Shown in pieces: positions 1 through 13,859 of a stretch of DNA of 64,000 nucleotides. Each line of letters starts with the position of its first letter. Positions within the stretch are counted from its first letter, which is position 1. The stretch lies in the NCBI GenBank assembly GCA_002189035.1, contig NEEC01000002.1, forward strand, positions 3,162,001-3,226,000. The letters run 5' to 3'. The notes beneath the pieces were generated by a model, which did not search any database, had not been told where the DNA came from, and worked only from the letters and a program-made list of their open reading frames with translations. The position numbers were made by a program, and so were the translations under genes. The stretch comes from Utricularia gibba (taxonomy: Eukaryota; Streptophyta; Magnoliopsida; Lamiales; Lentibulariaceae).

Positions 1-1296
1 TTCAATTTCCAAGGAGAGGGGTGCCAAAGTAGCACTGTCTTTGCAGATAAAAAATCATTCAAACCATCAAAGAGACCACAAGTATCAACAGAATCTCCCC
101 ACCTCCAACACCACCATAAGTGTCAACAGCTTCTCATTGTTCAAAAATAAAATAAAATGGTCCACAGTCATGAGTCGTATTCCAACAAAACCTCTTTGGC
201 ATTTCCAAACATGTAGCAGCAACAATCTCATTGGCTGCACAAGTTCATTCAAATCAAAATGTATTCCCACACAATGATCATTTTCCAGTGAAAATACACC
301 ATCTATTTCATATTGAACTTGAAAAAATCCTCGCATCCATCCTGTGGCAAAATCACGAAGGACGCCACTCCAAATGCCAAAAAAATTCAAAAAAGGCAAA
401 CCACGAATACATCTTCAATGAGACAGCAGGTTACTCCACCATTAAGAGTAGACTACTTTGGGCTTAGGGTTTAGGGTAATACCAAGAACACCCTCAACTA
501 ATCTCCCCCAAGGACGGATGGGAATGACAATAGCAGAATCTACTGTCCCTAAATCTGATCTCTTTCAAGTAAGCATTTCCCAACCAAGTTCAGTCCTTAT
601 TCAAACATCCTCATAGAGTCTCAAGCACTGAGACAGAAAGGGAACTAAAAAAGAACCAATGATTTCCTTTATCTGAAATTAGTCCACATAGAAATCTTCT
701 TCATCACCACATAAAATCTACCCGGCCAGCACATGGAGGTGAAATAGGACAAATTTCTCAACCAATCAACCATGAAGATCAGCCAGGTCCATCATACAGC
801 TCCAATAGATGGCTCCATCCGGATAGTCATCAGCAACTTGCTGAGTGGGCAGAGAATCCCATCAAGTTTAAGCATTCTAGAAGAATAATTTTATCGTATT
901 TAATATTAATTTATTATATACCTAAAATACCAGAGTTCCCCAAGAAAAACTTGTTCAAATATTGACAAAACTACAGTTAACACAACAGCTCCTTAAACCC
1001 ACAATTCTATTTTTGTTCCGTTAATACTGAATAAAATCCAAGTGCAATACAAACCATGCCTCATTAAATATTGGAAACACGTCAACTCACTTATTTACGA
1101 AAAGTAGGCAATATCAGTTTTTACGGTCATCAATTGATAATCTACAGAAATTAGCAACACAGAAATCTATACCACAGAAGATGCATGAGGAAGAAGCAAG
1201 AGTTCCAGCAGCATGATGATCCAGATTAAAAAAAAAAATCAACAAACAAACACATAACACTGCATGACGGTGCATATGAGGGAAAGAGATCCATAC
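1..1296. other. Left edge: intron or flank of THO2, no recognised exon
   Basis: The last recognised THO2 exon ends at 1297 with a donor-like GTATGG. The next conserved block of the family, beginning around KKYPSMELRG, is not found on the minus strand down to position 1. The stretch is therefore either a long intron or foreign sequence joined to a truncated gene. A 104-codon open frame at 85-399 (minus) matches no family I know. A telobox-like motif (TTAGGGTTTAGGG) lies at about 464-477. Confidence 0.5.
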
Positions 1297-4200
1297 AAGT
1301 GACCCCAAAATGAAGCAAGGGACTGGAGCCAATCCGATAAGTTGAGCCCATCATCTTTAAGCTTATCTCGGCCACCTTGGGCTAGACGTTCAATGACAAC
1401 ATACTCCAAGATGTCGTATTCAAGCTGTCAAAATGCCCAAGCAAAAAATTAAGAACTCAAATCAGAGGGAAAGAACATGAATCCTTAAATTTGATCGTCA
1501 ATCAGTGATAGCATCATCATCCACAACATCAGTGTAGTAGCGATGTATAGCAACAAGAAGATTTACTATATTGAATGAATGGTCCAAGTGGAAGTTTTGT
1601 ATAAAATTTAGCCCTGTAGTTGAGTCCTCAAAGGAACAAAACAAACTTCTGGCATTACACTTCATGATATGGTCAGTGAAAAAGCACAAACACCCAGAGC
1701 ACCAATTCCTCACCTGAAAGCATTGCCAACTGGATGTTTCTATACGGGCTAATAATTTACTTCCCAGAAATCGCTACTTAGCCCACTAGTCAATAGTGTA
1801 AAGTAGAAAACAAAATTGGTAATCTCGAACCTGTGTCAAATATTTGAATGCATCGACAACTGGAGCAATCATGTCTCTGTAGGCCTCTATCTGCAGATTA
1901 CATAACCATGTGAGAATTCCAACAGAAGAACAAATGATGAGTAACAGATAAATAACAACATTACCTGATGGACAATCGTACGAAGAACTGTCATTGGATT
2001 AGCATGAGCCAACTTGGCAACCATTCTTCCAAGCTGCTTCAAGTTTTCCTTAGCAAGGCGCTTTAAAATTCTTCGTGTATCCAACTGAGATTGAAGAAAA
2101 AATAAACAAACAATAACAAAAATCCATAAAGCTTGAGAAAGAAAACCATTACCCTTGCTGTTTGCCTAGCCACCAAAATCATGGGGAAGCGTTCATCATC
2201 CTTTTCCCATTCACCATATAAACGATACCGCACCTAACACAATATACAATTCATAATTCAGCTACAAAATATACATAACGAAGCAACCATATTTGTGAAT
2301 ATTCCACCTCATAGGGTAGGAGACTCAACAGTTCCCATATTGCCTGTCCAATAGCTGGATTTGCAGGTATTAACTGCAACGAAGGCAGAAGAAAATTCCC
2401 AAGCGATTCCTCTATTCTTAATGTAGCATCCTTTAGGTGAAGGCGTGCATTTTGATTTTCATGTATGACTGATTGAGGGGCAAACAATCCATCTCCAGAG
2501 TTAACAAGATCCAAGGCACACACGTAATAGGCTCTCAGAACCCTGATTATCTAAAGAAGTGATCGCAATCAGTCATGCCACATGGAGAAGGCCAAAAAAT
2601 TACATTATATGTTAAAAAGAGAAAATCATGAAGATGCGTCACAAACAAAGATGAGTAAGAAACCTTCTGAAGCAACAAAGTGTCACGATAGAGATAAGGC
2701 CCAGCACAAGAAAGCATTTCAAAAAGTTCTTTTGGAAGATTGATGAAAGGTTTCTTTGGCAAGGTGTTGCCTGATTCCAGATCTTCAGTAGAGCTCGTGG
2801 GCAGACTGACAGTTTGGAGAACCCTTTGAGACACTAAATTATATGCTGGAAAAATTGTTTTTTCCACAAGCCTGGAAGAGGACATGGAAGTAAAGACATG
2901 AATATAATACTACATGTAGTATTGAAGGCAGGAAGCAGACGAATAATGCTGCAAAGGAAGGAGAATACACGTGAAATGAAGGATCCATCATTACCTAAAC
3001 AATCCATTGCAGATGTGAACATGCTCTATGGGATTGAGAGGTGACAGGTGATCCAACAGCTGGTTGGCATGAAGCCTGATTTCAGGACAGCTTAGGATCT
3101 AGTCCTAAAAATGCAAAGCAAATAAAGCCTACACTTGATGTACTTAACTTACCAATCATCCACATCCAGGAACCCCATAAGCAAGCCGAGAGCTTGACTA
3201 TTCTCAAGCTCTAATGACCTTTCTGTAGCAGCGGTCGTTTCAATGTCTAAGGCGGAGAAAAGGTCCACGGTTACATCACCTTGCTTATCATCATCCATGA
3301 GGTCCTTCCCAGTGGCTGCAAGATTGATTTTCCCAATCTTATTAGCCTGCACATCAGATGGGTAAGGTATCCAGGGAAAAATTTAAGTGTAATAAACTTA
3401 AGAAGATTTCAAAAAAGAAAGCCCCATTGCAGCAAATGTACCTCATCAAGTCTCTTAGCTGAAATGGTATTGTAATGCTCAAATGCGTCCTCATCTTTGG
3501 GAAGCAAATGTGAATATCTAAAAAGTTCCATCACAAAAATATGAAATGTCCTCATTCAGAAATACCAAAAAAACGCAACATTGGTAAATATATGCATCAA
3601 CCATTAGCAGAAACCATTCAATAGTCTATTAAAGACGGTATTACAAGGGGAAACAGTATGCTCTTTCTGCATGAAAAAATTCCAAAAGGAAAAAGATGCA
3701 ACCAAAGATGTTTCAGAAGGTTAAAGAAAGACAGGACAGTAAAACAAAGTGATAAGAATTACTCTATGCAGTAACAAAGCTTGAAAAACAAGAAAACACG
3801 AGAAAAAAAGAGTAGTAACTATATGGCAACTAAAAAATATTGATTATTTCCATGGCCAACTCACATGCTATCTATGTCAATAAATTCTTTCTTAATCAAC
3901 AATGCTGTGAGTTGATACAATCCAGCTGGAGCATGAGTCTGAATTTCTGAACGCTGATAATACTGAAACTTGAATCCAAGAATCTGAGCTGCATGAGACT
4001 ACATACAGCAAAAAGTGTTCATGAGCACCAGCACTGGACCTTAACAATAAAAAAAGGCTGCAGTACTACAAAGCAGAAAACAACAGATATTGTCTGTGAG
4101 AAGGTTATTGAAACGATCACACCATTACCTTAGGAAACAGTGGAATTAAGTCCAGAAAAATGCTGTTACCAAGCTGGAGCTCAAAACATTCAAGCACCTT

Positions 4201-5919
4201 CAGAACAGATGAATTAGTCAGTATGTACATGACATATTTGAACTCCACTCTGCATCAAAGATTGAATAAATAGAATACACATGATTGCAAAACAAGAAAA
4301 TGCTTACAATGTCAAAAACGCGATTTGGATCTAGATCAAAGTGACCAATCAACGACTGCCAAAAATACAAAAACTTAGCAAACAGGATAATGCACAAATA
4401 TGGCACAAATCCAACTTGTTTGAACCTTAACAATGCCAATGGTGGCACTTGAGGCATTTTTATTTGTCGCTTCAGGAACTTGGCAAAGAAGGGTTACCTG
4501 CATGAGAAGACTCACCCGTATTAGGGCAGTGGGTAAAGCAAGTCAGAAGTTTATATCTAGAAGATTCCCCATATCCATGGACAAGCGCACTCACAAAGCA
4601 TGGACGTTCACGTGTCCTTTTGCAATCTTTATTTCTTTCATAAAAATTAAAAGTTTAACAAACATACTGACCAAATCCAAAGTAATCAACACCAATGCAT
4701 TACTATTAATGCTTTTTTAGTGGGAAAGGGATAAACAAAAACGACTGCATAAAGGCAAAAATACCAGCTTGGCATAGCCTTCACTTTCTTCCCGAAGCAA
4801 ATTAAATTTGGTTTGCTGATACAGAAGGCGAGTGTTTACGCGAACCTGAAAGCAGAAGGATAATTTGACTACAAATTCATACAACAATGGTGTCACCAAG
4901 AAAAGAAAACATTACCTCCTTTGACTTCAAATCTGCAGCCCTAATCTTGATCATTTCACACTCCCACAAAAATTCTTCCTACACATTACGTCTCTAGATG
5001 AATAGCCAAGATTTAAAGAGTACAAAAAAGTAACATGAAATACTAACTTCACAGCGCTCTTGAAAGAATCTCAATGGGACAAGTGCTGACTCCACCAGCC
5101 ATTTTGCCTGGAATATCATCAAATAAATCAAGGTACCAAAATTAGAGTCAAACAGATGGTTGATCAGATGTGTTATTTTTATCAATTCAAAAAAAAAATC
5201 ATTTTAAAAATCAAAACAGTTGAACACAAGATAGTGTGACATCAAACTGATTCTTGAAGCTGCAACAACGCCTCACACAAGAAGTTTAATAAAGACGCAT
5301 TCACTTAAAAGGCAATGCAACATAAATTACCAGCTTAACCAGGCGAGATCGATGATCACCCACGACAGCAAGCTACACGAGATGCAACGAAGTTAGAAGA
5401 ATAGAGCAGTTATCAAAATATAGAAATGCATCATCGTCTTTTTTTAATGAAACGACATGAATTCTTTATAAGAAGGATGGGGAGTTGGTGGGCACGCTTA
5501 ATAACAAATATTAGATGGATAGTCTGTTTTGAGAAACAAATAAAATAAAAGTTTCATAACAGGGAACACAGCTCACATCATGCGCCATTTGAGCAACAAC
5601 GTCCGCAAAACATGATCCCACATCCCTTCTGGACCACAGTCTAGAAACTCCGTAGCTTCCAGAGCAACCTTGCATTTCTGATACGGCATCTCCCCTCGCA
5701 CCTGTAAAAAAAACCCTAACATCACTTGAAAAAGGCCTAGAGATTGAAAGACGAATACCACAATCCCTCCAAACAACGTATTACCGTCACAAAACAGAGC
5801 TCGTAAATGAACCTCAGTACATGAGCAGGACGAGAAAATCTGAAACTCGAGTTGGAGTTCTTGAGTTCTTTAATCGAATCATCCGTCATGTAAATGCAGT
5901 GCAATGCCGGAAAAGACAT
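1297..5919 (-). CDS. THO2: THO complex subunit 2 (5' exons, partial, one frameshift)
   Basis: THO2 is the large scaffold of the nuclear THO/TREX complex, which couples transcription to mRNA export and small-RNA precursor handling. About 19 exons can be followed from the ATG at 5919 ([19 protein letters not shown]): E1 5919-5785, E2 5701-5577, then small exons near 5373, 5107, 4979, 4846, 4496, 4355, 4197, 3999, 3513, 3348, 3073, 2873, 2551, 2233, 2081, 1891 and 1424-1297. Family blocks are plain, such as [56 protein letters not shown] and [18 protein letters not shown]. They cover roughly the first 640 of about 1800 residues. Exon 2 is 125 nt where 126 is expected: the frame breaks between EFLDCGPEG and [16 protein letters not shown], at the GGG read from 5626-5624. 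The rest lies left of the window or is lost. Confidence 0.93.
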
Positions 5920-8805
5920 TTTTCTAGGACTGTGATTGACAGGAATCAGTGGTTCCTGCTGCTCTAGATGATTAGACGACGCAAGAGGATCACAGTAGAA
6001 GACTACGGGGTAGCAACAATCCGCTTCATGGTCGACGAACCTACAATCTCACTTCTAGGGTTTCCACAACGCTCGCCATAGTATCAGACTTCAGTTCCCA
6101 AATTTCCTCTCTTTTGCTCTGTGCCCACTTGTGTTTCCGGCTTGTATTTTGCATCCGTTGTAGCTTCGGGTTTCGGATCCTGCAAAAGGGCCGGTTTACG
6201 GCCCACTAAACCCCCAAAAGCCCATGAAACCCAATTTTTTATCCAATTAATGATATATGGTTGTCTCAATTTTATATTTGTCATAAATTATTTTGCTGTT
6301 AAATAGATTTTTTATGTCATTTAAAATTATTATAGTATAATCTTAATTCAGCCAAAGTGATCGCGTTTTGAAAATAACATATCAAAATCTGAATATATAT
6401 AACACATTAATCCTCATAAAATGTTATTTTGGATGACCAACACAAAATCCCATTATTACCCTTAAGGGTGTGTTTTTATTATGGAATTTAAATATAGGGT
6501 AAAATTTTCTAAGTGTCCAAGTTTAGTTTTGCATATATTCTCTCATATTAAATCTAAATCGGGGAAACTTCAAAACATGACACGTATGTTTATTGATTTG
6601 GTAATTTATATCACATGTATTTTAGAGCACCTAATTTTCTCACAAATCAAATTTATATTACAATTTATGCCATTTTTTTTTATAGAAAAACATCAAAATC
6701 AGCCATACATATTTTTCAATTTAGTAATTTATACCATACATTTTCAAAATCACGAAAATCAGAAAAATTAGAGTATATAAACCTTACAAAATGAGGAAAA
6801 AATAAATCAAATATCTTTTAAAATCAACATTCATATTGGAAAATAAATTCAAAAATCAATTTATATAAATATAATAAAGTTTCAATAGCTATACAAATTC
6901 ATTTATAGTACATATTACATATTGTTATAATAAAAAAAATAATGCTTACAAAAATCTAAAAGTAAGGATAACAAAAAAAAATATAAAAAACTGTTAGTAT
7001 TATTGTTATTATTATCACTGAAAAACAATAATTTTCATAAAAAAAATATTTATTAATATAAAAAACACTAATTAAGAAAAATAAAAAAATACAATATTAA
7101 AAAGTAAGAAATAGACAAAAAAATTATTATTTTAACGAATTTAAATTAAAAACACATGAATATATTAATTTACAAATTTAATTTGTGGTAAAATTAACTG
7201 TTAGAAAATACATGTGGCATGTTTTGCAGTTTCCCCAATCTAAATCTGATACTTATCAATTATATTGGAGTTGAACATGGGTCAGTCAACAATCAGGGAG
7301 TCAATTAACTCATCAGAGGTTGACCATTAACCTGACTGGGATATTAGTCAACTTATGTTTAATATAAATTTACTTAAGCAACAGAAAAGTATCTCACCTC
7401 AAAATCTTTTTCATTATTTTTTTCTCATTTGTTATGCTACCAGCAAAATTTGAACCAAATCCAAAAAAGATCAAATTTTGTTCAATATAAACATACAACA
7501 AAATAAAATAAAGAGTGAGAAATAAAAATAAAAACTAGGGTTCTTAAAACTCTTGTCCCAATGGGTCGTCCCCTTCCCATCAAACCATGACCTGACTTGT
7601 ACTCGTTATGCACAAATACGACTCACGGGCTGGCCTAAGTGACAACAAGTTGATCCGGAATTGCACCCACCTCTAAGTTGTATGATGTGCCTAATACTTG
7701 GAAGTAATACACTGCAAATAATATTCTAACATTTTTGTTTATTTATATTGTTTTTGTCTCTAAATTATGTTTATTTATATTTCTATTATCATGATCAAAT
7801 ATTTTCCTTGTTTCCTTGAATAATGTTATATGGTTTTATTGTTAGAATATTTTCTTTTTTTCCTATCCAAATTGCTACTGATTATGTAACAATCATATAC
7901 TTATTAGTTCATTTAGTTCTGTTCTATGGTTGAAGTAATACATGTGTGATATATAGTTGGTATATGCATCGTGTTTTTTGAATTCAATTCTATTTTTTTT
8001 ATAATTCATGAAATAAAACAAAAATTTATATATCTTATGTTCCATATGCTTTTAATGTTCATTATCTGTTATACCTTTTTTTTTTTTTGCACAGCTCTTC
8101 AAAATTTATTAAATTGAGATATAAACTCTTTCCATCATCAACGATGGATTGTCCAACTGGATAATTTACAGAAAATTGTGATGGAGAATCGATGAAGAAG
8201 CAAATGACGTTTGGAATGATAGCCATTATTTGATGCTAACCATCATGAATAATTATATTGGATCCTTTAATCTCCTCGCATAATATTTCCGTATCAATGA
8301 GCAAGCTGCCTATTAAGAGGGAAAAAAAAAGAATTTATTAATAATGCGTACTATGCATTACAATTGAAAAAATTAACTGGAATAGACTCGTTCATAATTG
8401 TAGAAGAAAATCAAATATATATTTAAAATAACCTACGAGAATAGAATTAATTTTGGTAAAATAAAATTAGTTTTCAAACGTATAATTGCTCTAATTACTA
8501 CAATCAATTTTCACCTTGTATTAGAGATGTTAAAATTGTTTGTGCCACAGATGCCATCAAATCATCTACTGTTTACTGCCTAACCTCTCAAAATGTGGCA
8601 AAGTGAATTACGAAAATGTTAACACATGAGAGCGAGGCATTCGATTACGGAATGAAAGTTGCCTGAATCACTCAACCCGACTCATCCTCCTCTCCGGAAT
8701 AAAAAAGTGGAAACTCTAACTCTGTCTCAAAGTGGAAACTTCCGATCTCATCTCATTTCCCGCGCGTCTCGGTCACCCTCTCCTCGACTACCTCTTTCAC
8801 TCCTC
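5920..8805. other. Gene-free AT-rich intergenic stretch
   Basis: The first 200 bases or so are the probable 5' leader and promoter of THO2. From about 6.25 kb the sequence becomes very AT-rich, full of stop codons and poly-A/T runs on both strands. No domain is recognised in any frame. The part just left of 8805 would hold the 3' UTR of the neighbouring ALKBH10B-like gene. I see nothing else supportable here. Confidence 0.7.
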
Positions 8806-11800
8806 CTAATGAACCCCTTGGCGGTCCTCGATCACCGTCCCATTGCATCTGGCGTCATGGTTTGGGAGATCAGTGCGGGTTGGCTCCCTGGCGGCCACCT
8901 CCTCCGATTCCACGGATGCATCAGCAGGGAGATTGCTGGCTGCACCTGGTGAGTTACTGGAGCCCTGTGGTGGAAGGAAGACTCCAGTTCCTGGGAGATT
9001 TAATCTCGAGACGGCATTTCGCAGCGGGGGAGCAGACCAAGCAGCAGAAGCTGGTGGCGGAAGAACACCGGCAACTGGGGTGGGGAATGCCATTCCTGCA
9101 GCAACTGGGGTGGGGACAAATACGGGCTGGAGGCCATTGGGTGCAGGGATCTGCGGACGAGCAGCGGGAGTAGGAAGAACACCGGATGGTGGACCTGGAC
9201 CTTGACAACGGCCATGGTTGGGAGATCGGATAGGAGGAGGAGACCAGCTAGAGGGGGGCGAAGCAACATGAAACCGGCTAGAATCACCTTTCTTGGGGAG
9301 TGACTTTACCAGTGTAACGATAATTCTTTGTTTCCGGGACGATGGAATAGCGTGCTTGGTGAAGTCTGCTGACCTCCCGTCCATTACAAGCGCGGTCCTG
9401 TTGAAAAAAGGCGCTAAGAGGTCAAGTCCACAAAAGAAGCTCAAACCCACTGATCTGAAATATGCACAATTATTCTGAGATGAAAGCAAATGTACCCAGG
9501 GTGAAGAGACAGTTTAAGAGCACCACGATAATCTCCAGGATGATAAGCTGTCAAGACCCTACCAAAGGACATGTCGCATTCTGTCAAGAAAAGCAAACAC
9601 AGCGGCCTCCCAAACCATTTTGGCCAGTGATTAGGCTGTGAGTGGTCACCCTAATGTATGCGCAAGGGAAAAGGTTAGACCAGCCAAGACAAAAAGTATA
9701 ACACTGCAGCAGTACTCTCGTGTGTAACCTCATTGAAGATATCGATTATGCATGAGTCAGGCTTGAAGCCAACAACTTGCTTTGTAATTAACTGTTGGAT
9801 GGCGACATGCAGTGAATCAGGTATGGGCTCTATTTTCACATCTGCACAATATACAGCAGAGAAATGAGCAATGTGAAGAGAGATGTCAAACAAAGATAGG
9901 GGCATGCAAGCAGAAGCAGCACATAATCAATACGGAGGAGATAATAATAGAACAACATGCCTTTTGGAGCGCCACCTAGAGCATCATCATCAACTGGTGC
10001 ATCTACCATGGGGATACCGAGTTGAATGACCTCTCTTCCATGCCCCCTCATTGGCCTTTTTGAGACAATGAATGCTTGGCCTGTTCTAGTGTAAGAAGGA
10101 AAAAACTATGCCCTAAATATAAATGGACTGGACAGAATACTAACATTGAAAGTCAAAACCTTGAATGCAGTCGCCATTTAAATCATTGTGAGTCTCTTAG
10201 AGGAAATCCACAACAAAAAGTTATGAGCATCTTACAAGAAAGATGATAAAAGCACTTATTCTGATAAATCGTTTCATTTCCCACAGCATACACTAAATCT
10301 TCTGGATGTTCTTTTGTCAACTATATCATAGCACAAACTTCAGTATCGGCTACAGAGCTTTTCCTAGGTATTAATTATCTCAACACATGCTGCTATTGCG
10401 CATGGTATTGCCATTTTCCTCATTGGTTGCATGCTCATCATATCATTTCGTATGTGAGAGAAAAACATGAAAGAAGCATTCCACACATGAAAGGTTGATT
10501 TCTTGAAACTATTCATGCCATACACAACTACATAATACTTGCCTTGCAACTGTCCCTTCTTCCCAGCAGCTCTGTACTCATTCACTAAGGTAACAAGCTT
10601 GCAGACTTCTGAACTGTCGAATAAATCTTCATAGAGTTTCATTCCTTCGGCTATATTGACCTGTAAATGAAAAATTAAGCATGATATGCTCAAAAACCTA
10701 TAAAAAAGAACACCATATGAGGTGCTTACGGAAACTCCATCATGTATCTCATAAGAGACGAAAGTTTTTGGGGATGCTTTCTTTTTCTCAGTTGACACTA
10801 ATGCAGATCCATCCTCAGTGAAAGACCCTGAAACCAGAGGTAGTCTACTCATAGGAAGAATTACAGTACAATCAACCGCAGATTACAAGGTTAATGAAGG
10901 CACATATTAGAGAAGACACAATCCACAACCCCGGAACTTTGTAGTCTGCAGTCAAATAGTGAGAATAGAATTTCCTGAAAAAAGAGCTCAGACCACACCT
11001 GAATCCACTACATCACCATCTTCTTGTGAAGCAGCTTCTGCTGTGACTCCTTCCCTTATAGCAAAGGTATTAGCTTCGGACGTTTCATCAGATTCTACGA
11101 TAAAATAAACATCAACTTCGAAGAGACCATACTAAACCATGATGTGCGTATGCTACAATTTTTGGAAAGGTATGAGCACTTCTATTTAATCCATTAATAT
11201 CCCAGTAATGGCAACCAGATCAGGATTCGCTGACTGCCATTAAGAGTAGAAATGAAAAAGGACATAAGCATATTAGTATATCAAAAGCCAGCCTCTAAGA
11301 TTACAGCTAATGCAACAACAACAGCACAAGCACAGTCCAGGCCCTAGAATCTGATCCATGCAGGTGATAAATAGAAATTTTTTTTTTTTTATAATGGCTG
11401 CCACTCTAACTTGGATCGTTAGCGTAAAACACGTAAACAATAAATCCCACCTTCTTTCTCATCCTTTTCCAACTCTTCTTTCTCCATTGTATCTAGCTTC
11501 TCATTTATATTCCCGTTTCCCTTCAAATGCCCATTACTTTGATCTTCCCCATTACATCCCCTGCCAAAATTTTGAGCCTCGAAACCCCCTCTATAACCCC
11601 TACCCCCTCTTCTAAACTCCTTCCCAAAACTAGCTGTCCTAGCACTCCCCTCAACCCCGACAGCCCAGGGATGTCGCTTCCAACCCACCTGCTGCAAGGA
11701 GTAAACCACGTCAGCAACGGGGAAGTATTGTTGCATATGCAAAACCGGGTTCCAGTTACATCTCCTCTGCTGTATGGCTGCAATCACACCCTCATACTCC

Positions 11801-11994
11801 CCAGGATCCCCAACTGCCCTCAAATGGTGACAGAGAGCATCGATCATGGCATTCGCAGCAGCAAATTCGCTTCTAAACCACATCAAAAGCGCGTCCTTGT
11901 CATCCATTTGATGATGAGGTGATTGCTGTTGGAGGCTGTACCACTGAACAGGGAGTTTATCTGGAAGCATCACAGCCCCTGATTGCATTGCCAT
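8806..11994 (-). CDS. ALKBH10B: ALKBH10B-like RNA demethylase (Fe(II)/2-oxoglutarate dioxygenase)
   Basis: Arabidopsis ALKBH10B removes N6-methyladenosine from mRNA and affects flowering; this looks like an orthologue. Eight exons: 11994-11451, 11094-10999, 10827-10730, 10660-10543, 10080-9961, 9841-9729, 9650-9496, 9397-8806. They sum to 1836 nt, an intact 611-residue protein. The start MAMQSGAVMLPDKL at 11994 fits the family. Visible blocks are the N-terminal WFRSEFAAANAMIDALCHHL and QQRRCNWNPVLHMQQYF, the dioxygenase core (KPDSCIIDIFNE, GDHSQPNHWPKWFGRP, TECDMSFGRV, KHAIPSSRKQRI), and a Pro-rich tail ending in a GTGVFLPPQG motif. Introns 4 and 5 need GC donors (CAAG|GCAAGT and AAAG|GCATGT) to keep frame. 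A 95-codon upstream ORF (12396-12109) lies in the probable leader. Confidence 0.93.
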
Positions 11995-12108
11995 CCAATA
12001 CAATCAAACCTCCGATCTCAACAACGGTATAAAATCAGCAAAAACACACACACACAAAAACACAGAATCAAGAGAGCCAGTAACAACACTCTTGGTTCAA
12101 AAACAGAA

Positions 12109-12396
12109 TCACGAAAAGCGGCATCCGGACATCATCGGTTGAATTGATCCCGGATGAGGAGAGCGATCTTGGTAGCACCAGAAATGCACCAGAAAGAAAA
12201 GATGTCCAAGAGGATTATCCGCGGCGGCGGAGGAAGGCAATGAGAGCCTCCAGGAGACGACTTTCAGATCTGAGAGGGACGTCAGGGAAACAGAAATTGA
12301 GAATTCAAGTGCCGGGAGTCGGCCAAACTGTAGCAAGATCCGAGAGAAAAATGGCTTGAGAATCACGCGTGCACATCCATAGCAACGGTGCCCCAT
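12109..12396 (-). other. Upstream ORF in probable ALKBH10B leader
   Basis: An ATG-initiated frame of 95 codons (MGHRCYGCARVILK) ends 114 bases before the ALKBH10B start. It resembles no family. If transcription begins upstream of 12396 it would be an upstream ORF able to damp translation; equally it may be chance sequence in a promoter. No transcript evidence is available. Confidence 0.25.
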
Positions 12397-12399
12397 TTT

Positions 12400-13855
12400 C
12401 CACCTATTATTTTATTTCCTTTTTATTTAGGTCTCCAAACCCCATAATTAATTTCTAATTGAATTTGAAACACCACAAAATTATTTTCTTTTTAACTTTT
12501 TAAAATCGAATAAATTGTAATAAAAAAAAGGTGGCCATATTTTTGTCCTTTACTAATAATTAAAACAATTTTAATAAATCCAGTAATCTCGAAAAAACAG
12601 CATGTGTTTATGCTAACGGAAAAACAAAGTAAGTCAACAGTTGCGGGAGTGGGGGAGGTGAATCTGAGATCAAAACGAATAAATAAATAATTTATGCCTA
12701 CTAAAACAAAAAATAATAATTAATACGGAGTAAAACTTTATTTTATTTGTCACTTACGTAGGATTGCCACGCAACCATTTTTAATATGACTAATAAAAAA
12801 TATAACATCTAAAAATATAAATAATCGATGATTAAAAATGAATAACAAAAAAATGATCTCAATCCTTATTAAAGGGTTATTTTGTAATTTGAAGTTAATT
12901 TTAAATTATTTAGAATATAAACTTTTAAATACTATTCATTTTAATATTATAAAACTAGTTTATATAATATTATAAAATTTAGTAAATTAAATTATTGTAC
13001 AACTTAATTGATTATATCTATAGGTTTGAGGTGTGCAAATATTTTTTAATTAATATTTTATTTAATTATTAAAAATATTAATAAAACAAATCTAAAGTTC
13101 TGATTTTAAAGGATAATAAATAAAAATAAGAATTTTTAAAACATTAAATAAAATAACTAAATTAAATTATGTAAACAACAAAACCCATAATATTATAAAA
13201 GTACACAATGCAATTGGAGGGATCGAATCGATGATCCATCTCGAGAATTCAGAGACGATGTGCATTCATACTAGACGATTTTCATTCATACTATACATGG
13301 ACGGGCAAAATATTTGTGAGAACATGGTAAATTTGCAAAATAACTTAAATTGGTTAATAATTTGTAAGTTAATCCTACTTTGCAATTATTTTTGTATTAA
13401 ATTTTTTAATATAAAATAGTGTTATTATTATTTATATTCATATATATATATTTTGATTTCTATTACACATACTTAAATTAATATTGCATTTGGATATCTG
13501 AGTCTATGTCTTTGTGTATCATAGATGTTGTTGGATTACGCATGATAAAAAAGTTTGCTAATTCTGTCGTTGAAATGGAGGTGCTTGATAAGATTTTTGT
13601 TATTCTTGAAAAATCAATTGTCTCATTCTTGAACTTTCTCTCATTTACAAAATTTCCTTATTGGTCCAATGAAAATTTGGATTATCTATCCAATCTAAAT
13701 TGTATGTGTTCGAATATGAATCATACTTTTTTCTTTGTTGGAATTCTAAACATCTCATAACCTTGATACATTCTACTTCAAATGAATTTGGGAATTTGTT
13801 ATCAACATGTTATGTTCTATGATAGTTTTTATAAAACATGTTCTTATCTTATATC
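12400..13855. other. AT-rich intergenic stretch
   Basis: Very AT-rich sequence with many in-frame stops. Short open frames at 13231-13419 and 13506-13760 show no recognisable domain and biased, low-complexity composition. It probably includes flanking parts of the decayed retroelement that begins near 13.86 kb. No RNA gene or clear repeat boundary was seen. Confidence 0.55.
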
Positions 13856-13859
13856 AAGA

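Noticed and set aside
464-477. TTAGGGTTTAGGG, possible interstitial telomere
   Set aside because: Only about two units; this is within the range of an ordinary telobox promoter motif and shows no array.
8843-9205. Plus-strand frame of 120 codons rich in Gly/Ala/Thr
   Set aside because: It is the reverse shadow of the Pro-rich tail exon of the ALKBH10B-like gene, whose codon pattern forces open frames on the other strand.
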